64,000 nt of DNA from Monosporascus cannonballus (lineage: Eukaryota > Ascomycota > Sordariomycetes > Xylariales): the NCBI GenBank assembly GCA_004154925.1, contig QJNS01000698.1:124001-188000 (forward strand). Reading direction: 5' to 3'. A program made the position numbers and the translations under genes. The notes under the pieces were generated by a model. It saw only the letters and a list, made by a program, of their open reading frames with translations, did no database searches and was not told the origin of the DNA. Positions 41,070 through 54,284 of this stretch are shown piece after piece. How positions within the stretch are numbered: the stretch's first letter is position 1; the number at the start of each line of letters is the position of its first letter.

Positions 41070-41485
41070 TATTATAACATAATAAGCTTAGCTACAATAA
41101 TAACGGTCGGGTTCTTTTAAGACATAACGCCAATCGAAACTAAGAGTTACGTAACTGGCTTAAGAAAGCTCGGTATAGCTTATTAACTCAGAAAACTTAA
41201 ATTCGTCTAACATGAAAACGCGGCTTAAAGGTACTTAAAATAACTTAATAAATAAAATAACCTTAAATTAAGACAAATATGTTAAATTAAAAACAGTATA
41301 TATATATTTGTTATTTGTTATAAAAATAAATAATACTAACTTGCAATACAACTTCGTTATCTAATATACTCTTGGTATTACGAAACGTAACTAAGTTATC
41401 TATTGCTTAAAATCTTACGATATTCCTACCGATATAAACTCTTACGACTAGGATTTAATAATTGGGTAAACTCATAGGGGTCACA
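41070..41485 (+). repeat. family I LTR 5 (3' LTR of element 2)
   Basis: Starts TATTATAACA and ends GGGGTCACA, keeping the CA end that is mutated in the other copies. The GGTATTACGAAACGTAACTAAGTTA..TTGCTTAAA stretch is shared with 39,570-39,610. Gag-start-like sequence (AGATCTGG, then a GCTACGCC block near 41,547) follows directly, so this LTR may also head a third, lost unit of the tandem array. Confidence 0.7.
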
Positions 41486-44400
41486 ATTTAGATCTGGAAA
41501 ATAGATTACCTTATTACGATTAGGACCTTATTTTAGAAACAATAGCTACGCCTATAACGTAATAGCCGTAACTACAGTTACAGTTTCTAATTAAGAAATA
41601 GCTATTAAAAATTTAATATATTAATTAAGCTCCTTTACGAGTTTTATAGAAAATGAAGTATGAATTTAAATCACGATTTTTCGAGTCAGTTTTAAATAGT
41701 CTTATATAAATTTTATAAATAAAACTTTAATTTAACGCTATCTAAATTATACTTTCGAAATATTAACATCAAAATAGAATTAATATTATTAATTCGAAAA
41801 AATTGTTAAATCTTTTATTGTATATGTGACATAACTTCTTGCCGTATTTCTGTTAACAGAATAAGAATATACTGTTACAAATCAAAATAATAATATATAT
41901 GATTTAAGATCGTCTATAACAAGCTTCGAAATATATTTTTTTTCTTTAATTAACTTAATACGAATAAATGATTTAGATATTTAATATCAATACCACAAAC
42001 CTTTAAATATTTAACTTTCAAAAATAAAATGCTTATTTTTATTTAATACCTTTACCGGTTTTTTATCGCAATAAACATAATTAATCTATAGAGTAACGTT
42101 ATATATAAAGTTATTAATTTTACAAATAATTTATGCCGTTAATCTATTCGACTTATTTCAAGTACTGTATTTAATAAACACAGTTATATTTTGCGGAAAA
42201 AATAAATTAATATAATATGAAAAGTAATTTTCGAAAATCTTAATTTTTCTTTAGTAATAAAACAAAATTTAAGAAATATTAACTATAAAACTTTTTCTTA
42301 ACAACTGTGTTAATTCTTATCCAAATTATATTTACAATTAAAATAATAAGAAATGACAAACTTCTTCATTCATAATCTTATATTTAACTTTTATCCTAAT
42401 ATTGAGGAGTATACATAAAGGAAATTAAAAAATATTTAATTATATAATTATATAATAGCATAATTATCTTATTTAAATCTGAAAAGAATATGAAATAATA
42501 ATTGCCAGATAACTATTTAAATTCTATTTTCGATAAATAATATAATTGCATTATTATTAACGAAATATAGTTATTATTACAGTAACAGGATTTCTGATTT
42601 AAATATATTAATATTTATAAGACATAGATTAGTTTTCTTATTTAGATACGTTAATATACGCGTATAAAGATTATTAGTAAATTTATGAAAAAGTCGCAAA
42701 TTATAATAGCTTTCGTAAAATCAGTGATTTAATTAAATATATTTGTAAGGCAGAAATAGGAGATTTTAATATTAATCATTTCGAAATTAACAATACTATT
42801 TTTCGAACATCTAAATATTCATATTGAAATTAAATATACATAAATCTTGTATTATTGAGTCTATTCGAATTATTAAGTGAAAGTTTTAATTCGAAATTTT
42901 TAATATATATTTCTTTATATAACTGATTATTTATATTGTTAACAATGTAAAAATTATAAATTTCTACAACTCCTTAACTAGAATTATACCAAACTGGAAA
43001 TATTTATTAGAAATTGTGAAAGTAATTATTTAATTATTTAATTCTAAAATAGCTTATAACATTTATATTTACGTATTTAATAATTTAAAACCATTTATTG
43101 TCCTTATTGATATTGTACTATCTATTATTATATTTAAATTGAACATAAATATCTCGAATATTAATTAAATAATATAATAAACTATATCGTAAAAGTTTTT
43201 ATAAAAAGATTTACAATTATAATCTAATTACATAATTTATATTTATAAATAATTAAGCATATTGAATAAGACATGTATTATATTAACTATATTGTATTAA
43301 ATGTTTAATAAATAAATATTAAATTATATATTATACAAAGTTGAAAATCGTAACGACAATCTGAATCAAATAAATTAAAAATTATGATACATGAATTTGA
43401 CGAATTCGAGTAGTAAAAAGATTAATACGTAATGTATTAGAGTTAATTCCGATTAAAACAAAATAATTAACAAATCATATTCTTATTATTCGCCCGGTTA
43501 AAGTATTACGTGTATTAGTGGTAAACTTTCGAAATAAAATATTTCTAATATATAATGTCGGTCGAAAATAAAATCTTAATATTACGCTTTATTTAATAGC
43601 AAATATATACGAAAAACTATTTAAATATATTTAAAAACGATTTTATTATGCTTAAACAACTATACTAATATTAGTTTGATATATTTTTATTATCATATAT
43701 ATTCGTTTGAATTTCGTTATATAACTAACTTTTTATATTCGAAAACATTTAGGAAAAGATAAATAAAAACTGGTTTTATAAAGATAATTATTTAAAGCAT
43801 AGTAAACTCTTAATATAAACGATAAATAAACAAATAACTTTTATATACTAATCTACGTTTAATAATAAAAAATGAAAATAAATATGGAATTATATTCAGT
43901 AAATTTTCAATTAAGTCAAACAAAATTAAAACTTTATATTAAATTCAAAAAGTAATTAAAGTATTTAAAATAATCCCCATATTTAGTAAATAGTAATGTT
44001 AAAGGCTTTCAAGAAATCATTTACGTTTTACATTATATATAAGATAAGAAAAAAATATATAATTTAAATTTTTCAAAAATACATAAGTAGTCTGCTATAA
44101 ACAATAAAATTAGTTTAATCAAAAATAACGGCAGTATAGTTTTATTCAGTAAATTAATATATATGAATTACGGCTTATTATTATATTATAAATTTATTAA
44201 ATATCGTAAAGAATTCTAAAATTATTATAAATTATACCCTGTCCTCGGTAAAATATACCGTAAATAACTATTCAGTTTAAACTAATAATTGAAATACCAA
44301 ACTAATAAATAATTGATAGGCAATTTATAACGTATTAAATATCTTTGATTAAATTTTGTTCTATTTTCTTTATTTATAAAGCTAATACAAAACTTGATAT

Positions 44401-45118
44401 TTCTTAATATCTTTAATTTCTTAGCCACGCTTGTATTATCGTACTTATATTTAAATAATTCGTTTATTTTTATATTTTTACCGCAATTAGCGGCGTTATC
44501 AAAATAAAATATTTTATAACCTAATATTATAAATAATATATCGGGAAAAGAATTTTAAATAATAATCTATATTAAAGTTAAAATATTGTATTTTAAAAAT
44601 ACACATTATTTATGAAATAATAATAATAAAGATAAATAAAAAAAGGTTTATAATTTTAAATTAAAAACTAAGAAGCGCAACTTGCTCAGTTTTATTTAAA
44701 ATCGATAACAAAAATTATATTCGATTTCGAAATATCGTTATAACTGTAAAACCTAATAATTATTAATATTTATTTTATATTAAGTAAAATGATTAATACG
44801 TTATATATTTATTAAAATAATCATTTTATTAATATTGAATTTATTAACATATATATAAAACAATAATTAGTTTTAATTTTAAATACTTAAATATTATACG
44901 AAATACATAATAAATTCTTTAGAGTAAAAAGTAAACGAAATTTAATATAACATAAATGAACTTATAGCGTATTATAATTATTAATAAACATTGATTTCAA
45001 TTTTAACTTTTAATTTATAATCTCAGATTAAATTTTATTAAATGCTATTTTCTTATTTTTATTTTCAATTTGTTATATTAAATTTTAAGATACTTTTATT
45101 TTTTAACGTTAAAAATAC
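41486..45118. other. AT-rich stretch, gag-start trace then nothing recognised
   Basis: The first 110 bp match the post-LTR/gag-start sequence at 18.87-18.99 kb (including ACGTAATAGCCGTAAC at about 41,556). Beyond 41.6 kb I see only RIP-type AT-rich DNA without readable domains. Confidence 0.5.
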
Positions 45119-45123
45119 CTTAA

Positions 45124-45266
45124 TGTTACGGCCTGGTCACCCGTAATGTCTTCTAACATGTACGAGTACATATATACAGCTGTAAGCACTAGGATGATTG
45201 CCATAATTGCGATCATTCCGTCGATCTTTTGCTCTAGTAGCGTGATGGTATGGTGCAGCCGTAACA
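45124..45266. mobile_element. short TG...CA element, copy 2 (solo LTR-like)
   Basis: 143-bp GC-rich island with perfect 9-bp terminal inverted repeats TGTTACGGC / GCCGTAACA and a perfect 5-bp target duplication CTTAA (45,119-45,123 and 45,267-45,271). Shares most of its sequence with 35,781-35,904, for example CTGTAAGCAC, AATTGCGATCATTC and GATCTTTTGC. It carries about 19 bp more, around the palindrome ATGTACGAGTACAT. Better preserved than copy 1. Confidence 0.8.
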
Positions 45267-45271
45267 CTTAA

Positions 45272-48200
45272 TTGAAATTGAATATTTAATGTAAAAAACT
45301 CGTTATATAAATAAATAAATAATTATTCTTATTATATTTTTATATTAGCAAACTTATTTCTTTCATTTTATTAATAATTATTTCGACTTTTTTTAAGCAA
45401 TTAATTCAAAACTTTTAAAACTCAGATTTTGGGCTTTATTTTCTAAATAGAATACGTTACGTCTTTTTTTTAATAATAAATTTTACAATTATCATTTTTT
45501 CTAGAAAAGAATTAAGTTAAAATCCAAACCAATTAATTTTCAAAGTTAATCGTTTATTTTTATATATTTCGAATAATGATTTCAATAAATTAAGATTTGT
45601 TTATTTTTTAATTTTATTCAAATTTCGTATAAATTATTTATTTTCGGATATTCCGAACTAGAGCTTACCGCTTTCGATTTTCGATATATACGACGTAAAC
45701 AAATACGAATTTGCGTTTTTATATGATTACGTCCTTTTTTCGTCGATGAATTAAAATTTAAAAGTAATCATCGAAAGTTCTTTATATTAACATCATATAT
45801 AAATAAATCAATAATTAGGTATTGCAGAAAATTCCTATATTCTTCAATATTAATATCAAATATATCGCGGTATTTAAAATTTTAATTTCATATATAATTA
45901 TGTATTTGGCATTCGTATATCCAAAATTACGCATTTTTTTATTACTTACAATTATAAAAATAAGGTTTATATAAAATATATTATAAATTCTTTTACGATT
46001 TCATTACTTTTTTCGAAGCACTATTGTATTGATATTGTTAATATTATTAATATGTTCTAAATTATAATTATATGAAAGCAATCGAAATGAATTAACGGCT
46101 TGCATTATATAAATCTTTTGAAATTATATAAATTAAATACATAGTATAAAAAAGTTTATTTTATAATTTTAAACATTATTATTTAATAATCCATATTTTT
46201 TATATCGTTAACTTTATTATTATATTATAATATAATAAAAAAAGATATGACATTACATATTACATAAAAGTATCGTTTAAATATGAATTGATTAATTATT
46301 AAATGTTGTTAATATATATTTATACGTTTTTCAAAAACTTTTTACATATTATATATATATATATAATTCAAATTTTGAAATATTTATTTAAATATTATTA
46401 CAATACTTGTAATAGCAAGATATATTTTAAAATATATATAACGGTAAAATTCATGACGTTTTTAAATCTATATTAATAAGATCCTTTTTAACAGTCCTTA
46501 TAATACTTTAATACTGTTAAATAATTACTTAATTCAATGAAGGACTATATTGTTAATTAAGACAAAACTTAAAATCACTAAAAACAATTAAAATTAAAAT
46601 ACGGAAAGTAATCCAATATTTAATGTAATTTGCAATAAAAATCCATTAAATACGGGAACGTTTTTCTCACATATTTTACTTTTTTAATACATTATTATAT
46701 ATTGTCGAAATATGATTATAATCTTTTATTTTATTAAATGGCAATGTTAGTATTATAGTAATTATATAATTCTAAATATACATATTTAAATAATTAAATG
46801 GGTAAATTTTAAAAAATATTATAAATATATTAATGCCATTACACGGTTATCAAAATCAAAAATATAAAATGAAATAAATAGATAAAATTTATATATTAAA
46901 AGGTTATCTGATATATTATAAATAATACGAAGAATTATATAAGAGTTTATAATGTATAAACGAAATTCTTAAATCATGAATAAATTATGCAAATATTCAA
47001 AAATAATATATAAATTTAAAATTTAAAATTAACGGATATATAAATTTTCAATTTATATTGTTCTAAATTTTTAAAATATCCGTTTCATATTGTGTATTAA
47101 ATATAAATAAAGAAATTAACGTAATTTCTTTATAACAAAAAAATTAGAAAAGTTAGCAATTATATATAAATTATAAAAAACATTATTTTATTATAACTCT
47201 ACTAGTATAATTATAAAATTTATTTTAATGAAATATATGTGAGAGAAAATATATTCGCATATTATATATTCGTTATAATTTAATCTATAAGGTTACGCTA
47301 TTTATAATAAAATAATTATTTATAAATTCTTTGCTTTCTACTTACAACCCGGATTACAATATAGATATATTTATATATTTTACAACTAATAAATAACCAG
47401 TGTTTTTTTATTAATATATTTAAAACAATGTAAAATATTCCCACCAGTAATAGGTTTTAAATATATTTGTAAAATTGAAACAGTCCGATTAAACTATTGA
47501 AGTTTATTAATAATATTATCGAAATATAATTTATTTTCGAAACATAACATAAAAATAAATAATCAAATCTTAATTTCAAAAGTACTGAGAATCTATATTA
47601 ATATAATTTAGAATAAAATATTGTTTAAAAGGCAGTTCTAAAGAAAGTAATTTTACATTACTTAAGTAAGATTTAATTAATTTAAAATATAAAAAGATTT
47701 TCATAAAAAATATAATATATGTAGTAGGTTTTAAATATATAATACATATTATAAAGCTATATTAATATTGCGAAATATTAACAAAGGATCAATATATTAC
47801 ATTACAACATTAATATAAATATATATTAATTAGAAACGTTTTACAATTATTAGAAATGTATCAATTTAGTAATGTTATATAAAATCTATATTACGAATCA
47901 AACTGTTTAATATAGCGAAATACGGTTTTTATATAAATCTTAAATATTATTAAGATAATTCGAAACACTTTGCGTACTAATAACAGGCAAAACAATATAT
48001 AAATTGTAATAAATTATATTAATTTCATAAGTTATTAAATTACGAAATTCATTACGAATTTCCGATTCATTATGATTTTTACAATTGTTTAAGCTGGATT
48101 ATTGAATAAAAAAGTTTTTAGAGAATTAATTTATATATATTGTAATTTACGAAATTATATAAATAATATATATATAAATTATATTTACAAAATGCGACGA

Positions 48201-51200
48201 AAAATCTCTAAGGATAATTTCTTGATAGATAAAATTATTTTACAACCTAAAAAAACTTTTTAAAAACATTAAACTCAAATATTACTTTTAAAACGAACAA
48301 GGTTTTGGAGTTCGAAAATTTTATTTATATTATGAATATATAAGCTCTAATAATGTATATAGAATTAAACGAAAAGAAATAACAAAAAACATTTAAATAT
48401 ATCAATTACTAAACTATTTATAAATAAAGTTTAAAAATTACCGCAGAAATTACGCGTTATATTTAAGTATAAATAATATGATACTTTTATATAATTTTAT
48501 AAAAAATAAAACGTTTAACCGAAACATCTTTAATTAAATAAATACGGTTTATAAACTGAACTATTTATATTAATTTGGTTCGCAATTATATTATATATTA
48601 TATAATGTAAGATTACTTTTCTATTTATACCTTTATAATTAAAAATAGACATATTAAGATAATTTAATAATTAAATAGTTACGGTAGTATATAAAATTAT
48701 TTCGAAATTAATTGCAAAAAAATATAACTAAACAAATTATATTACTATTAAAAATATTGATACAATGTTATATCCTTTATGAGAATATATAAAAGCAAGA
48801 AAAATATTGTATTATATTATATTAATAATTTATTTTCGATTAGTAGATTTTTAATTTATTTATTTAACGACAAAGAATATCATAATACGCAGCTTTAATT
48901 AGAATTATTTATTAAATTATTATTTATTTGTTTTATGGAACTACAATTTTTTCATATTAAATATCACGGTTATTTGAAATTAAATTATGTTTAATAATTT
49001 CAAAATTAAAAAGCTTTCGGATAATTAAGTTTAAATTATAAATAACTTAGTTTCGAACTTTTGCGATATTTAATTAATTCAATATATTTACATCTTTAAT
49101 AACAAATTTATTTTCTAGAATTTCATAAATTATAGGTAAAATATTTTTAAAATTTTATTTATGTTTTTATTTTAAAAAGATTTTTAATCCATTAAAATAT
49201 TTAAGATAAAAATTAAACGCGTTCAAGAGTTTTTATATAAATATTGCGAATAACGGAACGCCTATTTTGCGAAAACGTCTAATAAATATAATAATAATAT
49301 TATATATTTTATTATTTAAGCCTTGAAATTTGCTAATTAATTATAAATTCTATTATTTGTTTTTTTTGCTTAACTAATTTGAATATTTTTAAAAAAATGT
49401 TTATTTGAATTACACTTAATATTATAATAAAACTAATTTAAATTAAATTTAACCTTTTTAGAATATTGTTGTACTATAATTAACTTGATCGGCTTTATAA
49501 AATTTTATAATATCGATATTAACTATTTATAATTATTATTATTATTATATAATACAATATACGAAAAACATTAATAAATCCTAATATTTATTAAAAAACT
49601 GTAAAGATTTCGAAGCTGTTTATTAATAAAAATAATATTAATTAATATCTAGTTCTTATTTTCAATAGAATTTAAAGAATTATTGCTTTATAAAATATTG
49701 TCCGTATTAAAAATAATTTCGTGTTTATAAATATTTTTAAAAAGTTTTTAAATACATTTTAATTAAATCTATCTCGTTTAAAAATTAACATAAATACATT
49801 ATGTTTTTAATTTAAAAAATACTATATTTAGAAATTATCCGTTAAATTATTCGTTATATTATATAACGTAAGATTAATAAATAATAACAGCGAAATTCGT
49901 TCGCAAACGTTTTGTTTGTTAGCGCGTTTTTATTAAAACCTTATAATAATTCCTTAATTTATCCGATATAATTAAATAATTTAAAAATCATAATATGCGA
50001 TGTAAATTTAAATCTCTTTATGTGGAAACTATAATATATATATATTATAAATTTAAGAAATTTAGTTGTCAAAGACATTCATATTGGTTAAACATTTTCA
50101 TTATAAGTAATATATATTTCATATGTACGTTTTTTAAAAATAATATAAATAATTATATATTATATATATAAAAGGAAAAAACTTCTAAAACGTAGGATTT
50201 CGATACTTTTTTATCATAATTACGTTATTGTTTTTAAAATGTTTATAATTAATTTTTTAAATGTTTTATATCTTGAACGTTTTCCTTATATAATCGTAAT
50301 ACTAAATTCGTATAAATATAAATAAAAGGTTTATTTATATATAAAATAAAATGAAAATAAGTACAAAACCATGATTATTTAGTATATAAATCGACTTTTT
50401 GTAATTTAATTAATTTCTATTTTAAAAGTTAAATTATTTATCTTTTAATTATTATAAATAAAATACCATTGTTTTAAATATTAATAAAAGTAGTTTTAAT
50501 TAATACAAGTTTTTTAAAAATGCGTAATACATATTATAAATAATATAAATAATATTTATTTTTAATGAAAAGTTTAATTTAAAAAATCGAGAAATCTTTA
50601 TTTACTATTTTTATAAAACGTATTACTAACAATTAAAATTAAAATACTATTAATTATAAGTTAATACAAAACGTTATATAATATTAAATATTATAATAAC
50701 ATTTTATAAAATTATTTAAATTATAATAATACCTAAAAAGAGTAATAATATTTTGTATTATAATATTATATTGAAATGGTATATTCGAAATAAATTTTCT
50801 AATTTTAAAATGATAATATTAAAGTCTTATATTATTTTGTTATTTTCAATTTAAAATATAAAACATTTAAATTTAAATTATATTATAATAAAAAACTATT
50901 ACAATTATTTTCATGTATTCTATGAATTGATTTATAATTTTATCTAATATAATATAATTTTTTAAAAATATTTAGTTTATTAATATATTAATACCATTCC
51001 GTAATAAACGCGAATATTATAAAGATTTATCTAATAAATAGAATAAAATATTATTGTTAATTAAATATTAATTTCATTGTAATATTTAAAATTATATATA
51101 TACTTATGAATATTCGATTTATTATTATTATCAAAACGGTTTATTTTTCGTTTTATATTATATAATTAGTATTTTTCAAATATATTATTATTTGTTTTAA

Positions 51201-51650
51201 AAATTTAAATGAATTAAAAATACATTTTTAAACAACGTTATTTTGCATATAAAACTGTTGTAATTTACTATAACTTTAAATAATAATATTTTAACGGATA
51301 ATAAAATTTAATTATAAATAAGATTTTCAATTGTTCTATCCGTTTATTACTATTATTATTAAAATATATAAATACATTTATATATATATTATTTTAATTA
51401 ATTCATAAATTAAGAATAAAAGAAAATTCTATCGTATTATATTTTTAGCAAAAATAAATATAATTGGATTACAAATTAAAAATAGTAAATAAATTTTATT
51501 TAAAATTAAATTAATATTAATAACAAACTATTATTGAAATAATTATATATATATATATATAATTGCAAAAACGCATTATTAAGTTATTACAGATTTTCGT
51601 TTTTAAAAAAAGTAAATATACAAAATAAACGTTTTTTTTTACAACTTAAA
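45272..51650. other. AT-rich stretch, nothing recognised
   Basis: About 6.4 kb of the most AT-rich DNA in the window, with AT microsatellites (for example 46,350-46,365 and 51,545-51,562). Slightly more C/G around 45,640-45,740 and 49,200-49,300 hints at old transposon sequence, but no domain could be read on either strand. Confidence 0.6.
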
Positions 51651-52101
51651 CTTAGGCCTTATTAGTTCGTTACGGGGATTTGGGATATGATTGGTTAATA
51701 TTTAACGTTATAGAGCGGTACTTGAGTGACTTTGAAGAAATTTGGAAAACGAGCTCGGGAGGCCTGAGCCAGCTGAGGTAAGGGCGAGTAACCATTTGCT
51801 TAGCCTAGGCTGTGGAGCAGGCCTGAAATTCATCATGCCAGATGTGACTAGGCTTGGTATGGTGCTGCGAAGGATGCAGTTCCTGGCCGAAAGTCCAAAA
51901 AATCGCTCATGTAGTTCATCGCTCTGAACATGATGCACAATGGGATAGACAGAAAGTATCACCAGCCCAATATATGTACGCCAGAAGGCGATCTCTGGCG
52001 GTGATCTTCTCAAATGCTGCACCGAACTTTGCAAACAACTTATGTGATCCAAAACCCACAAGGACAAGAGCAATCAGGCTTATCATTATTCTTTGCATAC
52101 T
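51651..52101. other. border zone between AT-rich and gene-bearing DNA
   Basis: Composition switches within about 100 bp near 51,650. The first part holds the dispersed motif also found at 20,160. ORFs here on the minus strand (121 codons at 51,708-52,073; 60 codons at 51,916-52,098) contain hydrophobic runs but lie in mutually overlapping frames without a recognisable domain, so I do not call a gene. The SDR start codon follows at 52,102. Confidence 0.6.
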
Positions 52102-53353
52102 ATGGCCTCGTATCTAGTCACAGGGGTATCCCGCGGGCTCGGAGTAAGTATGCCCGGCACGAGACAGGGAATGGGAGCCGAGCAGAAACGCTAACACCAC
52201 TATGTATGTAGCTGGCCTTCATACGCCAGCTATCGCAAGATCCCACCTCGACCGTCATCGGGCTGGTCCGGGACAAGGCCAAGGCTGAAAAGATCCTCGA
52301 CTCCGAGCTCAAACGCGACAACGTAAAATTAGTGCAGGGAGACCTCTCTGACTACGCCTCTTTGGTTGTAGGTAGCCTGACTTCCGGAAATGCCACTTGG
52401 CTGATAAGATGACACCACAGGGAGCCGTTAAGGAAGTCTCTAATATCACCCGCGGGAAATTGGACTACCTGATCGAGAATGCTGCACTTCTGCCCGAACT
52501 ATCGGCTCTAACCACCATGGACAAATTGTAAGCGCATCGGCTACTCCCATAACTTATACCACAAGTTCCCACTGTACTAATGCAAGGGGGGCGCGAAAGA
52601 GCCGGGCAACCAGAAGACCTCGAGAAGGAGCTGATGGAGTCGTTCCGCGTGAACGTCGTGGGCAACATCCACCTGGTCAATTTGTGCCTGCCGCTACTGC
52701 GCCGCAGCGACGTCCGGAAGGTGGCCGCCATCACGACGGCCATGGCTGACCTGGACTTCCTGGCGCGGTACGACGCTGGGTTTGCAGGGCCCTACAGTAA
52801 GCAACATCCAGAGTTATTTTCTTCCCCTTGATTTTGAGTTGAAATTCCCTAGTTGGTTTCTAGGGGACCTGTTGCTGCCGCGAGACTTCGCATCCTGGCT
52901 AAACTATGCGCAAAACTTTGCTAACTCAAGATGTTGCAGCCATCTCCAAGGGCGCGCTCAACGTCGCCATGGCCAAGCTCAGCGCCTAGCACCGCGACGA
53001 GCGCATCCTGTTCCAGGCCGTCTCGCCCGGCGTCGTCGCCACCGCGCTGCCGGACAACCGTACGTGGTTGTCATTTTCTTTTCTCACCTCTCTTTTTTCC
53101 CTCAACGGCCGTTCCCCGTCTGGCTTTTACGTCACTCACTGACTGGCCCTTTGCAATAACAGTTTCAGAGGAGCAGCAGGAAGGCCTGAGACGCCTGAAA
53201 CAGGGCGTTCTGGCCTACGCGCCGAACTTCAGTGGTCCATCCACTCCGGAAGAGGCCGCGAGGCGCGTCTTATCAGTCATCCACGACACCAAATTTGAGG
53301 CCGGGGATTCGGGATCCTTCGTTTCCCACTTCGGTAACAAGCAATGGGTTTAG
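52102..53353 (+). pseudogene. short-chain dehydrogenase/reductase gene with in-frame TAG
   Basis: SDR-family NAD(P)-dependent oxidoreductase; substrate unknown. Six exons: 52,102-52,143, 52,212-52,367, 52,421-52,527, 52,600-52,796, 52,940-53,059, 53,163-53,353. These join to 271 codons with all introns GT...AG, a usual SDR length. The Rossmann motif TGVSRGLG ends exon 1, with intron 1 at its end. LDYLIENAA (usually NNAG/A) lies in exon 3, and the catalytic YTISK (YxxxK) spans intron 4. SPGVV and the C-terminal SHFGNKQWV are typical of fungal members. The usual catalytic Ser region reads ITTAMADL. Codon 184 is TAG (52,987-52,989) in AKLSA*HRDERI, where a CAG (Gln) to TAG change is the simplest origin. 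The splice sites and the rest of the frame are intact, so the loss is recent. The acceptor of intron 3 (52,599) was chosen by phase. Confidence 0.85.
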
Positions 53354-54074
53354 CCTAGGTATTCAGGTGGCTTTTTGCGCTCCCTTCTGACGCTCCATGG
53401 ATATATACTTACTGTCTAGCGGGGGAAAGCAAACAGACATGGAACGGACGTGAGCTAGGCTTAAGATCCGAGATTTTCAGATATGTTTATATAATGAATA
53501 TGTGGGCAAAAGTATTTCAATTCTTCAGTCTTCGTTTCTGTTCGAGGTTAGCCATCTATAACCGTGGGTGCGAGCAACTATGTAAGCTGTCTCCCCCTTA
53601 TCCTTGTAGTCTTAGGGCCCCAAATCAAAGCCCCTTCGATCCTTCTAGTGTCCCAGCAACAAATCACCACAACTACTAACACACTCCCGAAGCCCCATGG
53701 TCGCCATGAAGCCTTCAGATCTCGCTTAGGACGTCAAGAGTCACAGGGCCACCGTGCTCCTCCCATGTCCCGTGTGTTATCCTCCGACACGTTCCTCCAC
53801 TGGTACCATGTGCCTTTCGAACCGTGGTATCCTCCGTATGTATGTGTCGTCTTGATGGCTCGGTTTATTTCTTGGTAATGCTTTTCTTTCACGCGTAAGG
53901 TGCTAGTGTCCCTTGTTGACTTGTTGACTCCGTAATGACTTCATCACTAACCGAATCAACGATCAGACTTCTTCTTCCTACCATCGAATGTATGGTAGAC
54001 TTGTTATCAAGTCTACAGGCAAACTTCATACTAGCCAAATTGCTAATTAGACTTCCTGTTATTGCTACTGAGTC
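53354..54074. other. intergenic, no gene recognised
   Basis: About 0.7 kb of normal composition between the SDR pseudogene and the hAT-type MITE. ORFs of 60-104 codons overlap in several frames and show no domain or splice logic. It presumably contains the SDR 3' end. Confidence 0.5.
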
Positions 54075-54284
54075 TAGGGTTTGCAATGGGTACCCAAATG
54101 GGTACCCATCACTACCCACGACGTAAATTCACACGTCATAAAAGCTTAATACTTAGGGTTCCTAGAAAGATTTATTATACAAGAAATTCTGTATTGTTTA
54201 CAGATGTTTATTATTTATTTATGATTGAAAATATCATCCGTGGGTAGTGATGGGTACCCATTTGGGTATCCATTGCAAACCCTA
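54075..54284. mobile_element. hAT-type MITE, 210 bp
   Basis: Near-perfect terminal inverted repeats of about 46 bp: TAGGGTTTGCAATGGGTACC at the left, GGGTATCCATTGCAAACCCTA at the right, each followed inward by a second GGGTACCC and CACTACCCACG. They are flanked by a perfect 8-bp direct repeat ACTGAGTC (54,067-54,074 and 54,285-54,292). An 8-bp target duplication with TAGGG-type termini is characteristic of the hAT superfamily. The 120-bp AT-rich core has no coding capacity, so it is non-autonomous. The fine state of the TIRs and duplication points to recent insertion. Confidence 0.9.

Larger units (their letters stand above)
1..51650. other. AT-rich, RIP-degraded repeat block
   Basis: The whole stretch is strongly AT-rich, full of stops in all frames, and contains no ORF that looks like a working gene. 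CpG is kept while CpA/TpG is scarce: in 6,901-7,020 I count 6 CG against 4 CA plus TG together. Related copies inside the block differ mainly by C/T and G/A transitions. Both traits are what RIP leaves when it converts CpA to TpA in duplicated DNA. The content that can be named is degenerate Ty3/Gypsy elements plus a few short GC-rich islands. Such blocks are typical of AT isochores or (peri)centromeres in Pezizomycotina; which of these it is cannot be told from sequence alone. The short ORFs at 5,408, 9,255, 10,669 and 33,066 are chance or shadow frames. Confidence 0.9.

Noticed and set aside
1..51650. Mitochondrial DNA, given the extreme AT content
   Set aside because: It contains nested LTR retrotransposons with RIP-type decay, no mitochondrial protein, rRNA or tRNA genes, and runs directly into nuclear spliced genes.
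51708..52098. Hydrophobic minus-strand ORFs next to the SDR start (possible small membrane protein)
   Set aside because: The two candidate frames overlap each other and are interrupted; no family could be recognised and the upstream end would collide with the SDR start codon.
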